Shown here one piece after another: positions 42,270 to 53,063 of a stretch of DNA of 64,000 bases; positions within the stretch are counted from its first letter, which is position 1, and every line of letters begins with the position of its first letter. The DNA is from Consotaella salsifontis. Lineage in GTDB: Bacteria > Pseudomonadota > Alphaproteobacteria > Rhizobiales > Rhizobiaceae. The notes beneath the pieces were generated by a model that was given only the letters and a program-made list of their open reading frames with translations, did no database searches and was not told where the DNA came from. A program made the position numbers and the translations under genes. The stretch spans positions 1 through 64,000 of the forward strand of contig NZ_FUXL01000006.1 in the NCBI RefSeq assembly GCF_900167365.1, in the 5' to 3' direction.

Positions 42270-43289
42270 TCATCCCAGACCAAAGGAACGCAGTGAGCAG
42301 GCCGTCGCCGAGATCGCTTCCTCGCCCGGACGCGCCGAGATACCGAGAACTTGGCGCGTGGGGCCGGTGTCGTAATCGCGCCGGCCCCCGAGTTCCGGCA
42401 CGACATGCCGAAGCTGGCGCGAGAAGATCGCGGCGCCCTTGACCAGAACGTCCGGCAGCGTCACGCGCGGCAGACGCTTGCGGAGGTCGGGGTATTCAGT
42501 GCCGACCACCGAGGCAATCTCACCAAGGGAAAAGCTTCCCGCCGCCAATATGAAGCGCCGCCCGTCCGCCCCGGGAGCCGTCATCGCAGCAACATGGGCG
42601 GCGGCAACGTCGCGCACGTCGACGATGCCAACCGATATGCGCGGGACGAAGGGCATACGCCCTCGCATCATCAGGCGGATCAGTTCCAGTGAGGCGGCGC
42701 AGTGGCTGTCCAGCGCGGGGCCGAGGATCACGACAGGATTGATCGAAACGAATTGCGTGGCGGATCCAGCCAGCGCCTCGCGCGCCCCGACCTCCGCCAA
42801 CGTCTTTGACACCGCGTAGGGCGAAATCCCCGGTCCATCGACGTTTGAAAAATCCGACTCGGTTACAGGGCGATCGAGCGGTGGCCGATGACCGTAGCTC
42901 ATGGCGGCGATCGAGGATGTCATGACGACGCGCTCTACGCCCGCCGCTCGCGCGGCCTCCATCACGCGGATGGCGCCCCCTCGCGCCACGGGAACAAGAG
43001 CTTCCCGGCTCTTCGGCTGCAGCACAGGGAACGGCGACGCCGTATGAAGCACGAAGCGGCAGCCCGTTGCGGCATTTCTCCAGCCATGGTCGCGTGTCAG
43101 GTCCGCTTCGATGATCTGGAGACGCGAAACATCCCCATCCGCCGCCGCCACCGTCTCAGTCAGTTCCTGCGCCTTGGCGCCGCTGCGCACGGTTGCGCGG
43201 ACAGAGAAGCACCCAGAGATAAGCCCGACGACGATGTGTTTCGCGAGAAAGCCGGTTCCGCCGGTTACGAGAACGATGTCCTGGCTCAT
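42270..43289 (-). CDS. NAD-dependent epimerase/dehydratase family reductase
   Basis: A 339-residue extended short-chain dehydrogenase resembling dihydroflavonol/aldehyde reductases. The Rossmann motif TGGTGFLAKHIVVGLI is at residues 9-24 and the catalytic Tyr-Lys pair is in SPYAVSKTLAE near residue 160. MTSSIAAM supplies the Ser position. NINPVV-type substrate loop residues follow (SINPVVILGPALD). The ATG at 43289 is used; the longer in-frame frame upstream crosses the rplQ terminator. The substrate is unknown. Confidence 0.87.
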   Translation of the reverse strand: MSQDIVLVTGGTGFLAKHIVVGLISGCFSVRATVRSGAKAQELTETVAAADGDVSRLQIIEADLTRDHGWRNAATGCRFVLHTASPFPVLQPKSREALVPVARGGAIRVMEAARAAGVERVVMTSSIAAMSYGHRPPLDRPVTESDFSNVDGPGISPYAVSKTLAEVGAREALAGSATQFVSINPVVILGPALDSHCAASLELIRLMMRGRMPFVPRISVGIVDVRDVAAAHVAAMTAPGADGRRFILAAGSFSLGEIASVVGTEYPDLRKRLPRVTLPDVLVKGAAIFSRQLRHVVPELGGRRDYDTGPTRQVLGISARPGEEAISATACSLRSFGLG

Positions 43290-43341
43290 CCCTCTTCTTC
43301 CACATCTCCACCGCTGAAGCAGCATCCCGCCAGAAACAACA

Positions 43342-43362
43342 AAGGGGCCACGCGGGCCCCTT
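43342..43362 (-). terminator. Terminator of the ribosomal superoperon
   Basis: An 8-bp stem (aaggggcc / ggcccctt) with loop acgcg lies 28 bp after the rplQ stop. On the minus strand it leads into a T-rich tract. Confidence 0.7.
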
Positions 43363-43389
43363 CGATAAACTAGAAATGATCGGATCCGA

Positions 43390-43815
43390 TCAGTCCTCGG
43401 TTGCCTCTGCTGCCTCGGCCTCGAGACGCGCGCGATCAGCGGCGCCCTTGGCATCGGGATCGCGGTCGACGAATTCGATCACCGCGAGCGGCGCGTTGTC
43501 GCCACGGCGGAAGCCGGCCTTCAGGACGCGGGTATAGCCGCCGTTGCGCTCGGCATAACGCGGAGCCAACGTGGTGAAGAGCTTCGAAGCGGCTCCCTCG
43601 TCGCGGAGCTGCGAAATCGCCTGACGGCGGGCATGAAGATCGCCCCGCTTTCCGAGGGTGATGAGCTTCTCGACGATCGGACGCAGGTCCTTCGCCTTCG
43701 GGAGCGTGGTCACGATCTGCTCGTGAACGATCAGCGATGACGCCATGTTGGCGAACATTGCCTTGCGGTGGCTGGCGGTGCGGTTGAGCTTCCGTCCGCG
43801 ATTGGCGTGGCGCAT
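43390..43815 (-). CDS. rplQ: 50S ribosomal protein L17
   Basis: Ribosomal protein L17 of the large subunit near the exit tunnel, 141 residues. The start [20 protein letters not shown] and the segment [20 protein letters not shown] are diagnostic. An acidic Glu/Ala-rich C-terminal tail extends it beyond the E. coli length (127). It is the last gene of the superoperon, after rpoA, and is followed by a terminator. Confidence 0.96.
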   Translation of the reverse strand: MRHANRGRKLNRTASHRKAMFANMASSLIVHEQIVTTLPKAKDLRPIVEKLITLGKRGDLHARRQAISQLRDEGAASKLFTTLAPRYAERNGGYTRVLKAGFRRGDNAPLAVIEFVDRDPDAKGAADRARLEAEAAEATED

Positions 43816-43961
43816 GGTGCTTTCCTCAATAGTTCAGGTGGCCGGACGTTGCCGGGAGTCGGTATCTTTGCGTCCCTGCCGATCGCGACAGGTCGCCGTG
43901 CCTTTGAAAGATGAGAGGCTCCCGCCGGCACGGCGCCGCCGGGAGCAGAAAGGGCATACCC

Positions 43962-44984
43962 TTAGTACTGGTCTTCGTACCGCTTGGCGAGGTCGTCGAT
44001 GTTCTCGGGCGGCCAAGCCGGCACTTCCATGCCGAGGTGGAGCCCCATCGAAGCCAGGACTTCCTTGATCTCGTTCAGCGACTTGCGGCCGAAGTTCGGC
44101 GTGCGAAGCATTTCGGCTTCGGTCTTCTGAATGAGATCGCCGATATAGACGATGTTGTCGTTCTTCAGGCAGTTCGCCGAACGGACGGAGAGCTCCAGCT
44201 CGTCCACCTTCTTCAGAAGCGCCGGGTTGAACGCGAGCTCAGCGATCTGCTCCTCGGCACCGCCGCGCGTCTCGCGCTGCGGCTCCTCGAAGTTCACGAA
44301 GATCGAAAGCTGGTCCTGCAGAATGCGGGCAGCATAGGCCACGGCATCCTCACCGGAGATCGAGCCATCGGTCTCGATCTCCATCGTCAGCTTGTCCTTG
44401 TTGAGATCCTGGCCCTCACGGGTGTTCTCGACCTTGTAGGACACCTTCTTGACCGGCGAAAACAAGCTGTCGACCGGAATGAGGCCGATAGGCGCATCCT
44501 CGGCCCGGTTCTGATCGGCAGGAACGTATCCCTTGCCGGTGTTGACCGTGAACTCAATGCGGATTTCAGCACCCTCGTCCAGGGTGCAGATCTCGTGCTC
44601 GGGGTTCAAAACCTCGACGTCGCCGACAGTCTGAATATCACCGGCGCGAACGACCGCGGGGCCCTGCTTGCGCAGAACCATGCGCTTCGGACCCTCGCCC
44701 TGCATCTTGATGGCGACTTCCTTGACGTTCAGGACGATGTCGGTAACATCCTCGCGCACACCAGGGATCGACGAGAACTCATGGAGAACGCCGTCGATCT
44801 GGATCGCGGTGACCGCCGCGCCCTGAAGAGAAGAAAGAAGAACGCGGCGAAGCGCGTTGCCAAGCGTCAGGCCGAAGCCCCGCTCGAGAGGCTCGGCGAC
44901 CAGCGTCGCCTTGGTCCGGCTGCCGCCGTTTTTGAACTCAACCTGATTCGGCTTCGTCAGGTTTTGCCAATTGCTTGCAATCAT
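43962..44984 (-). CDS. rpoA: DNA-directed RNA polymerase subunit alpha
   Basis: A 340-residue subunit that dimerises to seed RNA polymerase assembly and contacts activators. The N-terminal domain has [20 protein letters not shown]. The C-terminal domain ([20 protein letters not shown], then [17 protein letters not shown]) binds UP elements and regulators. It lies between rpsK and rplQ, the usual alpha-operon order; rpsD, next to rpoA in E. coli, is absent here as in other alphaproteobacteria. Confidence 0.98.
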   Translation of the reverse strand: MIASNWQNLTKPNQVEFKNGGSRTKATLVAEPLERGFGLTLGNALRRVLLSSLQGAAVTAIQIDGVLHEFSSIPGVREDVTDIVLNVKEVAIKMQGEGPKRMVLRKQGPAVVRAGDIQTVGDVEVLNPEHEICTLDEGAEIRIEFTVNTGKGYVPADQNRAEDAPIGLIPVDSLFSPVKKVSYKVENTREGQDLNKDKLTMEIETDGSISGEDAVAYAARILQDQLSIFVNFEEPQRETRGGAEEQIAELAFNPALLKKVDELELSVRSANCLKNDNIVYIGDLIQKTEAEMLRTPNFGRKSLNEIKEVLASMGLHLGMEVPAWPPENIDDLAKRYEDQY

Positions 44985-45100
44985 GGCATCAGCCTTTCAG
45001 TTTCCTCGCCACCATCAAATCGTGGCGACGGTTCTGAGGGAAGAAAACGCCTTCCCTTCCGGCCAAAAGAGCCCGGCGGGCCGGGCTCCAAAAAAATCAA

Positions 45101-45490
45101 TTAAACGCGGCGCTTCTTGCGAGGCCGGACGCCATTGTGCGGAATTGGCGTCACGTCGCGGATCGACGTGATGGTGAAGCCCGCGGCCTGAAGAGCGCGC
45201 AAAGCCGATTCACGGCCCGAGCCGGGTCCCGAAACCTCGACCTCGAGGGTCCGCATGCCATGCTCCTGCGCCTTCTTAGCGGCATCCTCGGCTGCGATCT
45301 GCGCGGCGAACGGGGTCGACTTACGCGAACCCTTGAAGCCCTGCGACCCGGCCGACGACCAGGCAATCGCATTGCCCTGGGCATCGGTGATCGTGATCAG
45401 CGTATTGTTGAACGAGGAGTTAACGTGGGCAACGCCCGACGTGATGTTCTTGCGCTCGCGGCGGCGAACGCGTTGGGTGTCCTTGGCCAT
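45101..45490 (-). CDS. rpsK: 30S ribosomal protein S11
   Basis: Small-subunit platform protein, 129 residues, the same length as in E. coli. Recognised by [20 protein letters not shown], the central [20 protein letters not shown] and the C-terminal [18 protein letters not shown]. It is 75 bp after rpsM and 116 bp before rpoA. Confidence 0.97.
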   Translation of the reverse strand: MAKDTQRVRRRERKNITSGVAHVNSSFNNTLITITDAQGNAIAWSSAGSQGFKGSRKSTPFAAQIAAEDAAKKAQEHGMRTLEVEVSGPGSGRESALRALQAAGFTITSIRDVTPIPHNGVRPRKKRRV

Positions 45491-45565
45491 TTCCGTATCC
45501 TTGATCTCAACACCGCCGTAGCACCGGCGGCTCCACCAGACCCGCGCATTTGGCGCGGGCCGGAC

Positions 45566-45934
45566 TTACTTCTTCTTGCCGGCGATCGCCTTGGCGGGAC
45601 CCTTGCGCGTGCGGGCATTGGTGTGCGTGCGCTGACCGCGAACCGGCAGGCCGCGACGGTGACGCAGGCCACGGTAGCAACCAAGGTCCATCAGCCGCTT
45701 GATGTTCATCGCGGTCTCGCGACGAAGATCGCCCTCGACCTGATAGTCGCGATCGATGATCTCACGGATCTGCAGCACTTCCGCATCGCTCAGGTCATGA
45801 ACGCGACGGTCGTCGGCGATATTCACCTTGGCGACGATCTCCTTGGCGAAGGTCGGACCAATGCCGTGAATATACTGCAGCGCGATCACAACGCGCTTGT
45901 TGGTCGGGATGTTGACGCCAGCGATACGAGCCAC
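45566..45934 (-). CDS. rpsM: 30S ribosomal protein S13
   Basis: Small-subunit head protein that touches the P-site tRNA and the L5 bridge, 122 residues. The family start [20 protein letters not shown] follows a GTG codon at 45934, which has GGAG 7 bases upstream; I take this GTG as the start. The basic end [19 protein letters not shown] is diagnostic. It follows adk by about 195 bp. rpmJ, which sits between secY and rpsM in E. coli, is not here. Confidence 0.95.
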   Translation of the reverse strand: MARIAGVNIPTNKRVVIALQYIHGIGPTFAKEIVAKVNIADDRRVHDLSDAEVLQIREIIDRDYQVEGDLRRETAMNIKRLMDLGCYRGLRHRRGLPVRGQRTHTNARTRKGPAKAIAGKKK

Positions 45935-46129
45935 GTCCGTTCTCCTCAGAATTTCAGGGCCGATCGCCCACGATGGCGACCAGCAAAGCCGATACACGAA
46001 AACGACCGGACTCGGGTTCCGGCCAAGCAAACCCGCGCCGATCGCTTAAGATTCGCGAATAGGCGCGTGATATAGTGGGTGGGCCATGCGCCGTCAACCG
46101 CCGCATGGCCCCCTTCAAGGATCACCGCC

Positions 46130-46777
46130 TCAGGAAGCGAGGATCTTGTCGATCTCCGCAGCGACCTGCTCGACGGGCTGCATCCCGTCGACCGCCCGCA
46201 AAAGACCCTTGCAGTAATAGAATCCGACCAAGGGCGACGTCTCTTTGTAGTAGGCCTTGAGCCGCGTCACCATGGTCTCGGCGTTATCGTCAGGGCGACG
46301 CTTGAACTCCGTCGAACCACAGACGTCGCAAACGCCTTCCATCTTCGGCTTGCGATCCAGGTCGTGATAGACAGCGCCGCAGTTGGCGCAGGTGAAGCGT
46401 CCGCTTACGCGATGAACGAGCACGTCGTCGTCCACCCGTATCTCGATCACATGATCGAGCGGCTGGCGCAGAGATGCCATCATGCGATCCGCCGCTTCCG
46501 CCTGGTTCAGCGTCCGAGGATAACCGTCGAAGATAAACCCGCGCGAACAATCGGGCTGGCTGATTCTCTCGGCAACAATGGCATTGACGATCTCGTCCGA
46601 AACCAGCTTGCCCGAGTCCATCGCCGCTTTGGCCTGAAGACCGACCGGCGTTTGCTCAGCGACCGCGGCCCGAAGCATATCGCCCGTCGACAGCTGCGGG
46701 ATGCGGTACTTTTCGACAAGCCTGTGCGCTTGCGTTCCCTTCCCCGCCGCCGGCGGCCCCAACAGAATCAGTCTCAT
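46130..46777 (-). CDS. adk: Adenylate kinase
   Basis: A 215-residue enzyme converting ATP + AMP to 2 ADP. The P-loop GPPAAGKGTQAHRLVEKYRI is at residues 7-26 and the AMP-binding LSTGDMLRAAVAE follows. The LID carries four cysteines in two pairs (FTCANCGAVYHD and GVCDVCGSTEF), the zinc-binding form rather than the E. coli type. Its start overlaps secY by 4 bp (ATGA). Confidence 0.97.
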   Translation of the reverse strand: MRLILLGPPAAGKGTQAHRLVEKYRIPQLSTGDMLRAAVAEQTPVGLQAKAAMDSGKLVSDEIVNAIVAERISQPDCSRGFIFDGYPRTLNQAEAADRMMASLRQPLDHVIEIRVDDDVLVHRVSGRFTCANCGAVYHDLDRKPKMEGVCDVCGSTEFKRRPDDNAETMVTRLKAYYKETSPLVGFYYCKGLLRAVDGMQPVEQVAAEIDKILAS

Positions 46778-48117
46778 CGCGTCCCTCTTCGTCCACCGCG
46801 AAGCTTTGCCTTCTTGACCAGCCCTTCGTACTGGTGCGCCAAGAGATGTCCCTGAATTTGAGCAACCGTATCCATCGTCACCGAAACGACGATGAGAAGC
46901 GAGGTGCCGCCGAGATAGAACGGCACGCCGGCGGCCGAGATGAGAAACTCCGGAAGCAGGCAGATGAGGACCAGGTAGATCGCGCCGATCACCGTGATAC
47001 GGGTCAGCACGTAATCGATGTACTCAGCGGTGCGCTCTCCGGGGCGAATGCCCGGAATGAAACCGCCATGGCGCTTCAGATTGTCCGCCGTATCCTTCGG
47101 ATTGAAGACAACCGCCGTGTAAAAAAACGAGAAAAAGATGATCAGGCCCGCGTAGATCAGCATGTAAAGCGGCTGCCCATGCCCCAGTGAAGCAATGATC
47201 GCCGTGGCCCAACCCGGCAGAGTCGTCGTGTTGGCAAAGTTCGCGATCGTCACCGGCAGAAGCAGCAGCGAGGACGCGAAGATCGGCGGAATGACACCGG
47301 ACGTATTGAGCTTCAATGGTAGATGCGACGTATCGCCCTGGAACATGCGATTGCCGACCTGACGCTTGGGATACTGGATCAGCAGACGGCGCTGGGCGCG
47401 CTCCATGAACACGATGAAGCCGACGCAGAGGATCGCCACGACGATCACCGTCAGGATGATGCCGGTCGACAGGGCACCGGTGCGCCCGAGTTCCAGCAAG
47501 CGCGCGATTGCTGCGGGCAAGTTGGCGACGATGCCGGTGAAGATGATCAACGAAATTCCGTTGCCGATGCCCCGCGAGGTGATCTGCTCACCCACCCACA
47601 TCAGAAACATGGTGCCGCCAACCAGCGTGATCACCGTCGACACCCGAAAGAACCAGCCCGGATCGACAACGATGTTGGCACCGTGCTCCAGCCCGACCGA
47701 GATCCCGTAGGCCTGAGCCGTAGCAAGCAAAACGGTCCCGTAGCGGGTGTATTGGTTGATGATCTTGCGGCCCTGCTCGCCCTCCTTCTTCAGCGACTCC
47801 AGAGAGGGAATCACCGACGTCATCAACTGAATGATGATCGAGGCGGAGATATACGGCATAATACCGAGCGCAAAGATCGCCATCCGCCCGACGGCGCCGC
47901 CCGCAAACATGTTGAACAGGCCGAGAATGCCGGTCGACTGTTGTTGGAAGGCTTGCGCCAGCGCATCGGGGTTGATGCCGGGCATCGGGATATACGTACC
48001 CAGCCGATACACGACAAGCGCACCCAGCGTGAACCAGATGCGCTTCTTGAGATCCTCAGCTTTCGCGAAAGCCGAGAAATTGAGATTTGCGGCAAGTTGT
48101 TCCGCTGCCGAGGCCAT
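46774..48117 (-). CDS. secY: Protein translocase subunit SecY
   Basis: The ten-helix channel of the Sec translocon, 447 residues. The plug-region signature RLGTYIPMPGINPDALAQAF, the second-helix LFNMFAGGAVGRMAIFALGI and the cytoplasmic loop FERAQRR-like FMERAQRRLLIQYPKRQVG are present. The ATG at 48117 (MASAAEQLAANLNFSAFAKA) is used. It follows rplO in the spc order and is coupled to adk. Confidence 0.97.
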   Translation of the reverse strand: MASAAEQLAANLNFSAFAKAEDLKKRIWFTLGALVVYRLGTYIPMPGINPDALAQAFQQQSTGILGLFNMFAGGAVGRMAIFALGIMPYISASIIIQLMTSVIPSLESLKKEGEQGRKIINQYTRYGTVLLATAQAYGISVGLEHGANIVVDPGWFFRVSTVITLVGGTMFLMWVGEQITSRGIGNGISLIIFTGIVANLPAAIARLLELGRTGALSTGIILTVIVVAILCVGFIVFMERAQRRLLIQYPKRQVGNRMFQGDTSHLPLKLNTSGVIPPIFASSLLLLPVTIANFANTTTLPGWATAIIASLGHGQPLYMLIYAGLIIFFSFFYTAVVFNPKDTADNLKRHGGFIPGIRPGERTAEYIDYVLTRITVIGAIYLVLICLLPEFLISAAGVPFYLGGTSLLIVVSVTMDTVAQIQGHLLAHQYEGLVKKAKLRGGRRGTR

Positions 48118-48196
48118 CGCTTGTTCTCCGTCGCAGGTCAGCGTCTCGCGAGAAGGGCTCGCGCCGCAAAAACGCAACGCGAGCCCAAGCGAGGTG

Positions 48197-48673
48197 CTAG
48201 GCCTCTACTTCGGCCTTGACCGTGGTCGTCACCGAGCCACCGGCCTTCTCGACCTTCTCGATGGCCGACTTCGACGCGCCGGCGACGGTAATGTCAAGCT
48301 TCACAGAAATTTCGCCGTCACCGAGAAGACGGACACCGTCCTTCGTGCGACGAAGAACGCCAGCCACCTTGAGTGCTTCGGCGTCCACCGCCTTGGAGGC
48401 GTCGATGCGTCCGGCATCCACCGCCTGCTGCAAGCGGCCGACCGAGACGACGTTGTACGACTTGGCGAAAATGTTGGTGAAACCGCGCTTCGGCAGGCGC
48501 CGATAGAGCGGCATCTGGCCACCCTCGAAGGCGTTGACGGCAACGCCCGAACGGGACTTTTGGCCCTTTACGCCGCGTCCGCCGGTCTTGCCCGAGCCTG
48601 AGCCGATACCGCGTCCCAGACGCTTACGGCTGTGGGTCGCGCCCACCTTGTCGGAGAGTTCGTTGAGCTTCAT
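48197..48673 (-). CDS. rplO: 50S ribosomal protein L15
   Basis: Large-subunit protein, 158 residues. Recognised by the start [20 protein letters not shown], the glycine-rich [20 protein letters not shown] and the central [15 protein letters not shown]. It is 16 bp after rpmD and 79 bp before secY. Confidence 0.96.
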   Translation of the reverse strand: MKLNELSDKVGATHSRKRLGRGIGSGSGKTGGRGVKGQKSRSGVAVNAFEGGQMPLYRRLPKRGFTNIFAKSYNVVSVGRLQQAVDAGRIDASKAVDAEALKVAGVLRRTKDGVRLLGDGEISVKLDITVAGASKSAIEKVEKAGGSVTTTVKAEVEA

Positions 48674-48689
48674 GGCGATATCTCCCGGC

Positions 48690-48893
48690 TCAGGCTCCCT
48701 CGACCACACGGACGAGGTGCTGCACCTTGGCGATCATTCCGCGCACTGCGGGCGTGTCTTCCAGCGTGCGGCGGCGATTCATTTTGTTCAGACCCAGGCC
48801 GATCAGCGTTTTCTGCTGGTCGTCCGGGCGGCGAAGCGGGCTGCCGATCTGCTCGACGGTGATCGTCTTGCCCGAGGTCGTCTTGGCTGCCAT
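48690..48893 (-). CDS. rpmD: 50S ribosomal protein L30
   Basis: A 67-residue large-subunit protein. [20 protein letters not shown], then [20 protein letters not shown] and the end [13 protein letters not shown] match L30. It lies between rpsE and rplO. Confidence 0.95.
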   Translation of the reverse strand: MAAKTTSGKTITVEQIGSPLRRPDDQQKTLIGLGLNKMNRRRTLEDTPAVRGMIAKVQHLVRVVEGA

Positions 48894-48950
48894 CTCAAGG
48901 CTCCTTTGTCAGTTCGTCCGCGCGGCTCAAACCGCAGCGGCCAGTTGCCT

Positions 48951-49502
48951 TCAGTCTTCCGCGCCCACGAGGTCGCGGCGGCGAGCCTGCAGCGTCGAAT
49001 ACTTGATTCCACGCTTTGCGGCGACGTCCTTCGGATGCATCTGGTGCTTCAAGGCGTCAAAGGTGGCGCGAACCATGTTGTAGGGATTGGAGGACCCCAA
49101 GGACTTCGCGACCACGTCGTGCATGCCCACGGCTTCGAACACCGCGCGCATCGGGCCACCCGCGATGATTCCAGTACCGGCTTCAGCCGACCGAAGAAGC
49201 ACACGGCCCGCTCCATGGCGGCCAGCGACGTCGTGGTGGAGCGTACGCGCGTCACGCAGCGGCACGAAGATCATGTCGCGCTTGGCAGCCTCGGTCGCCT
49301 TGCGAATGGCTTCCGGCACCTCGCGTGCCTTGCCATGGCCGAAACCGACCCGGCCCTTGAGATCGCCGACGACGACGAGAGCTGCGAAGCCGAAACGGCG
49401 ACCGCCCTTCACCACCTTGGCAACGCGATTGATGTGGACGAGCTTGTCGACAAACCCGTCATCCCGCTCTTCGCGGTCGTTTCTTTCGTTTCTAGGCGCC
49501 AT
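48951..49502 (-). CDS. rpsE: 30S ribosomal protein S5
   Basis: A 183-residue small-subunit fidelity protein. The S5 N-terminal double-stranded RNA-binding signature [20 protein letters not shown] is near residue 27, then [20 protein letters not shown]. The C-terminal domain has [21 protein letters not shown] charged Arg/Glu N-terminus precedes it. It lies 88 bp after rplR. Confidence 0.96.
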   Translation of the reverse strand: MAPRNERNDREERDDGFVDKLVHINRVAKVVKGGRRFGFAALVVVGDLKGRVGFGHGKAREVPEAIRKATEAAKRDMIFVPLRDARTLHHDVAGRHGAGRVLLRSAEAGTGIIAGGPMRAVFEAVGMHDVVAKSLGSSNPYNMVRATFDALKHQMHPKDVAAKRGIKYSTLQARRRDLVGAED

Positions 49503-49590
49503 GATCCTGTCCTTGTTCTTTTCCGGAGGCGTCCAACGTTAGAGCGCCGGACGTAGCCGGCGCTCGGTGAACCTGCTTGGTGAGCAGGAT

Positions 49591-49953
49591 TTAGAAGTTC
49601 AGCCCGCCTTCGCGGGCCGAGTCGGCAAGCGCCTTGATCCGGCCGTGATAGATGAACGAGCCGCGATCGAAGACCACGTCCGTGACCCCCGCCGCCTTGG
49701 CCCGCTCTGCCACCAACTTGCCGACCGCCGCGGCCGCAGCCACGTCCGCGCCCGTCTTCAGATCGCCACGCAAACCGGTGTCCAACGTCGACGCGGACGC
49801 GAGGGTGCGCCCCGCGGCGTCGTCGATGACCTGAGCGTAGATGTTCTTCGACGAACGGTGAATAGAAAGGCGCGGACGACCGTTCGCCGCGGCCTTCAAG
49901 GCCCGGCGGACGCGGCTCGCGCGCTTTCTCATGATTTCCTTCTGAGTCGCCAT
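49591..49953 (-). CDS. rplR: 50S ribosomal protein L18
   Basis: A 120-residue 5S-rRNA-binding protein. The motif [20 protein letters not shown] and the end [20 protein letters not shown], with GGLNF as last residues, are diagnostic. It is 11 bp after rplF. Confidence 0.96.
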   Translation of the reverse strand: MATQKEIMRKRASRVRRALKAAANGRPRLSIHRSSKNIYAQVIDDAAGRTLASASTLDTGLRGDLKTGADVAAAAAVGKLVAERAKAAGVTDVVFDRGSFIYHGRIKALADSAREGGLNF

Positions 49954-49964
49954 GATCGCGTGCC

Positions 49965-50501
49965 TTACTTCTTCTTGCCTTCCTTGCGCACGATCTTCTC
50001 GCCCGCATACTTCACGCCCTTGCCCTTATAGGGCTCGGGTCCGCGATACTCGCGGATTTCGGCGGCGACCTGCCCGACGCGCTGCTTGTCGATGCCGGAA
50101 ATCACGATTTCCGTCGGCTTGGGCACCACAATCTGGATGTCCGCCGGCACCGGATACAGCACCTCGTGGCTGAAGCCCAGGGCGAGCTGAAGATTCTTGC
50201 CCTGCATGGCGGCGCGATAGCCGACGCCGCTGATCTCCAGCTTCTTCTCGAAGCCGTTCTTCACGCCGTTCAGGATGTTCGAGATCATGGTCCGCGACAT
50301 GCCCCACTTGGCGCGCGACTCCTTGGTCTCGAACTTCGGATCGACCTTGATCGCTCCGTCGTCCTGCATCTTGACCAGCACCTCGTCGTTCACAACGAAC
50401 GAGAGCTCACCTTTCGGGCCCTTGGCCTTGACGGTCTGCCCGTCGACCGAGGCGGTCACTCCGGCGGGCACCTGGACCGGTTTCTTGCCAATACGAGACA
50501 T
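49965..50501 (-). CDS. rplF: 50S ribosomal protein L6
   Basis: A 178-residue protein with the two tandem L6 domains. Recognised by [20 protein letters not shown] at the start and the C-terminal signature [20 protein letters not shown]. It lies 35 bp after rpsH in the spc order. Confidence 0.97.
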   Translation of the reverse strand: MSRIGKKPVQVPAGVTASVDGQTVKAKGPKGELSFVVNDEVLVKMQDDGAIKVDPKFETKESRAKWGMSRTMISNILNGVKNGFEKKLEISGVGYRAAMQGKNLQLALGFSHEVLYPVPADIQIVVPKPTEIVISGIDKQRVGQVAAEIREYRGPEPYKGKGVKYAGEKIVRKEGKKK

Positions 50502-50536
50502 CGTCTATCCTGCCTTCTCGAGAGATCCGTACCGCG

Positions 50537-50935
50537 TCAGACGACGCGGCACAGCACCTCGCCGCCCACATTCTGTTCACGCGCCATATGATCGGCCATG
50601 ACGCCCTTCGGCGTCGACAGGACCGAAATCCCGAGGCCATTGGCCACATGAGGGATCGTCTTGGCGGAAACGTAGACACGGCGGCCTGGCTTGGAAACGC
50701 GCGCGATCTCCCGGATCACCGGCGTTCCCTCGAAATACTTCAGCTCGATCTCGAACTCCGACTTGCCATTGCCGTATTCGGTCAAGGTGTAGCCGCGAAT
50801 GTACCCCTCGTCCTTCAGGACGTCGAGCACACGCGCCCGGAGCTTGGAAGCGGGCGTCGAGACGGAGCTCTTGCCGCGCAAAACCGCATTGCGGATGCGG
50901 GTCAGCATATCGCCGAGCGGATCAGACAAAGACAT
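50537..50935 (-). CDS. rpsH: 30S ribosomal protein S8
   Basis: A 132-residue 16S rRNA central-domain binder and, in E. coli, the translational repressor of the spc operon. The start [20 protein letters not shown] and the C-terminal [20 protein letters not shown] are diagnostic. It is 13 bp after rpsN. Confidence 0.97.
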   Translation of the reverse strand: MSLSDPLGDMLTRIRNAVLRGKSSVSTPASKLRARVLDVLKDEGYIRGYTLTEYGNGKSEFEIELKYFEGTPVIREIARVSKPGRRVYVSAKTIPHVANGLGISVLSTPKGVMADHMAREQNVGGEVLCRVV

Positions 50936-50948
50936 GGTCGCCCCCCCT

Positions 50949-51254
50949 TTACCAGCTCGACTTGACGACGCCGGGGATCATCCCCTCGTTGCCAAGGTCC
51001 CGGAGCGCGATACGGCTCATCTTAAGCTTGCGGTAGTAGGCGCGCGGACGCCCCGTCACCTCGCAACGATTGCGCACGCGGACGCGAGCACTGTTGCGCG
51101 GCAGTTCGGCGAGGTCCAACTGTGCCTTGAAGCGCTCTTCCATCGGCGCTTCCTGGTTCATAGCGATCGCCTTCAGCGCAGCGCGCTTCTCGGCGTAGCG
51201 CTTGACCAGCTGCTCGCGATGCTTGTTCTTCTCGATGGCACTCTTCTTTGCCAT
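50949..51254 (-). CDS. rpsN: 30S ribosomal protein S14
   Basis: A 101-residue S14 of the longer, zinc-free type: it has [20 protein letters not shown] but lacks the CxxC pairs of the zinc form. The start [20 protein letters not shown] is typical of alphaproteobacteria. It lies 24 bp after rplE. Confidence 0.96.
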   Translation of the reverse strand: MAKKSAIEKNKHREQLVKRYAEKRAALKAIAMNQEAPMEERFKAQLDLAELPRNSARVRVRNRCEVTGRPRAYYRKLKMSRIALRDLGNEGMIPGVVKSSW

Positions 51255-51278
51255 GTCCTGATCCTCTCTCGCCGGCCG

Positions 51279-51848
51279 TTACTGGCGGAACGGGAAGTTG
51301 AACGCCGTCAAAAGCGCCCGAGCTTCCTCGTCGGTCTTCGCCGTCGTACAGACGATAATGTCCATGCCCCAGATCTGATCGACCTTGTCGTAATTGATCT
51401 CGGGGAACACGATGTGCTCCTTCAGACCCATAGCGAAGTTGCCATGGCCGTCGAAGCTCTTGGGATTAAGCCCGCGGAAGTCACGAACGCGCGGCAGTGC
51501 GATCTGAACCAGACGGTCCAGGAACTCGTACATGCGCTCACGCCGCAGCGTCACCTTCGCGCCAATCGGCATATGTTCACGCAGCTTGAAGCCGGCGATC
51601 GACTTCCGGGCACGCGTCACCACCGCCTTCTGGCCAGTGATTTGAGCGAGATCTTCGGCGGCCACCGACGGCTTCTTCGAGTCGCCGGTCGCCTCGCCGA
51701 CGCCCATGTTGATCACAACCTTCTCGATGCGAGGAATCTGCATCTCGTTGGGGTAACCGAACTTCTGGTTCAGCTCCTGGCGAATGGTCTCGCTGTAGTA
51801 GCGCTTCAAACGCGGCGTATAAGCCGCTGAGTTTGCTGCCTCAGCCAT
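51279..51848 (-). CDS. rplE: 50S ribosomal protein L5
   Basis: A 189-residue 5S-rRNA-binding protein that forms a bridge to S13. Segments [20 protein letters not shown] and [20 protein letters not shown], with the end [15 protein letters not shown], are diagnostic. The ATG at 51848 overlaps the end of rplX by 8 bp. Confidence 0.96.
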   Translation of the reverse strand: MAEAANSAAYTPRLKRYYSETIRQELNQKFGYPNEMQIPRIEKVVINMGVGEATGDSKKPSVAAEDLAQITGQKAVVTRARKSIAGFKLREHMPIGAKVTLRRERMYEFLDRLVQIALPRVRDFRGLNPKSFDGHGNFAMGLKEHIVFPEINYDKVDQIWGMDIIVCTTAKTDEEARALLTAFNFPFRQ

Positions 51849-52155
51849 CGATCTGTGCTCCCGAGCGCTTGGCGATGCGCACCTTGCGGCCGTCATCGAG
51901 AACCTTCACCCCAACCCGCGTCGCCTTGCCGTCCTGGGGATCGGCCAGCGCGAGGTTCGAAAGGTGGATAGACGCCTCCTTGGCGACGATCCCGGCTTCC
52001 TGACTCGCCGTCTGCTTCTGGTGGCGGCGCACCATATTGATGCCGCGCACCACAGCGCGATCTTCCTTCGGCTTGACCTGAATAACTTCGCCGCTGCGGC
52101 CCTTGTCTTTGCCGGCCAGCACGACGACGGTGTCGCCTTTTTTGATCTTGTTCAT
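51841..52155 (-). CDS. rplX: 50S ribosomal protein L24
   Basis: A 104-residue assembly-initiator protein of the large subunit with the KOW motif [20 protein letters not shown] and the segment [19 protein letters not shown]. It lies 12 bp after rplN. Confidence 0.96.
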   Translation of the reverse strand: MNKIKKGDTVVVLAGKDKGRSGEVIQVKPKEDRAVVRGINMVRRHQKQTASQEAGIVAKEASIHLSNLALADPQDGKATRVGVKVLDDGRKVRIAKRSGAQIDG

Positions 52156-52167
52156 CGTGCGGTCCTT

Positions 52168-52536
52168 CTAGAGCACTTCGGGCGCCAGAGAGATGATCTT
52201 CATGTGGTTCTTGGCGCGAAGTTCGCGCGGCACCGGCCCGAAAATGCGGGTGCCGACCGGCTCTTTCTTGTTATCGACGAGAACCGCCGCATTCCGGTCA
52301 AACCGGATGACGGAACCGTCGGGCCGCCGGATGTCCTTCGCGGTCCTGACGACCACGGCCTTCATCACATCGCCCTTCTTGACGCGACCCCGCGGAATAG
52401 CCTCCTTGACCGAGACGACGATGATATCGCCGACCGAGGCATACTTCCGCTTGGAGCCGCCCAGCACCTTGATGCACATGACACGACGGGCGCCGGAGTT
52501 ATCCGCGACGTCGAGGTTTGTTTGCATCTGAATCAT
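52168..52536 (-). CDS. rplN: 50S ribosomal protein L14
   Basis: A 122-residue protein at the subunit interface. [20 protein letters not shown] at the start, the middle [20 protein letters not shown] and the end [18 protein letters not shown] are clear L14 signatures. It is 59 bp after rpsQ. Confidence 0.97.
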   Translation of the reverse strand: MIQMQTNLDVADNSGARRVMCIKVLGGSKRKYASVGDIIVVSVKEAIPRGRVKKGDVMKAVVVRTAKDIRRPDGSVIRFDRNAAVLVDNKKEPVGTRIFGPVPRELRAKNHMKIISLAPEVL

Positions 52537-52595
52537 GTCAGGCCGCCTTCAAAATATCTCATCGGGAAAGGCGGGCGCCCTTCCCGGCTTCCTGT

Positions 52596-52841
52596 TCAGT
52601 TCGCCGCCGCTTCGTCCTTGAGGACGACCCAGCTCTTATCCTTCGAGATCGGACGAGTCTCCTGAATGAAGACCGTATCGCCGACCTTGCACTCGTTCAG
52701 CTCGTCGTGCGCCTTGTACTTCTTGGACCGACGCACGGTCTTCTTGAACAAGGGGTGCGTGAAGCGCCGCTCGACGAGCACGACGACCGTCTTGTCGTTC
52801 TTGTCGGAGACGACGGTCCCCTGCAAAACGCGTTTGGGCAT
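52596..52841 (-). CDS. rpsQ: 30S ribosomal protein S17
   Basis: An 81-residue small-subunit protein: [20 protein letters not shown] at the start, then the S17 signature [20 protein letters not shown]. It lies 11 bp after rpmC. Confidence 0.95.
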   Translation of the reverse strand: MPKRVLQGTVVSDKNDKTVVVLVERRFTHPLFKKTVRRSKKYKAHDELNECKVGDTVFIQETRPISKDKSWVVLKDEAAAN

Positions 52842-52852
52842 CTAACTTTCCC

Positions 52853-53053
52853 TCAGGCCTTCGCCTCGGCCGCCTTCTGGCGGGCGATCGTCTTGATCCG
52901 CGCGATGTCGCGGCGCACCTGGCGCACGCGGGCGGTGTTTTCGAGCTGACCCGTGGCCCGCTGGAAGCGCAGGTTGAACTGCTCCTTCTTCAGCTTGGCG
53001 AGCTCATCGGTGAGCTCGTCTTGGGTCTTGGTCAGAATTTCCGACGCATTCAT
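52853..53053 (-). CDS. rpmC: 50S ribosomal protein L29
   Basis: A 66-residue two-helix protein at the tunnel exit: [20 protein letters not shown], then [20 protein letters not shown]. The ATG at 53053 (MNASEIL) is used; in-frame residues upstream belong to rplP's strand region and are not L29. It lies 10 bp after rplP. Confidence 0.95.
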   Translation of the reverse strand: MNASEILTKTQDELTDELAKLKKEQFNLRFQRATGQLENTARVRQVRRDIARIKTIARQKAAEAKA

Positions 53054-53063
53054 CCCCGATCCC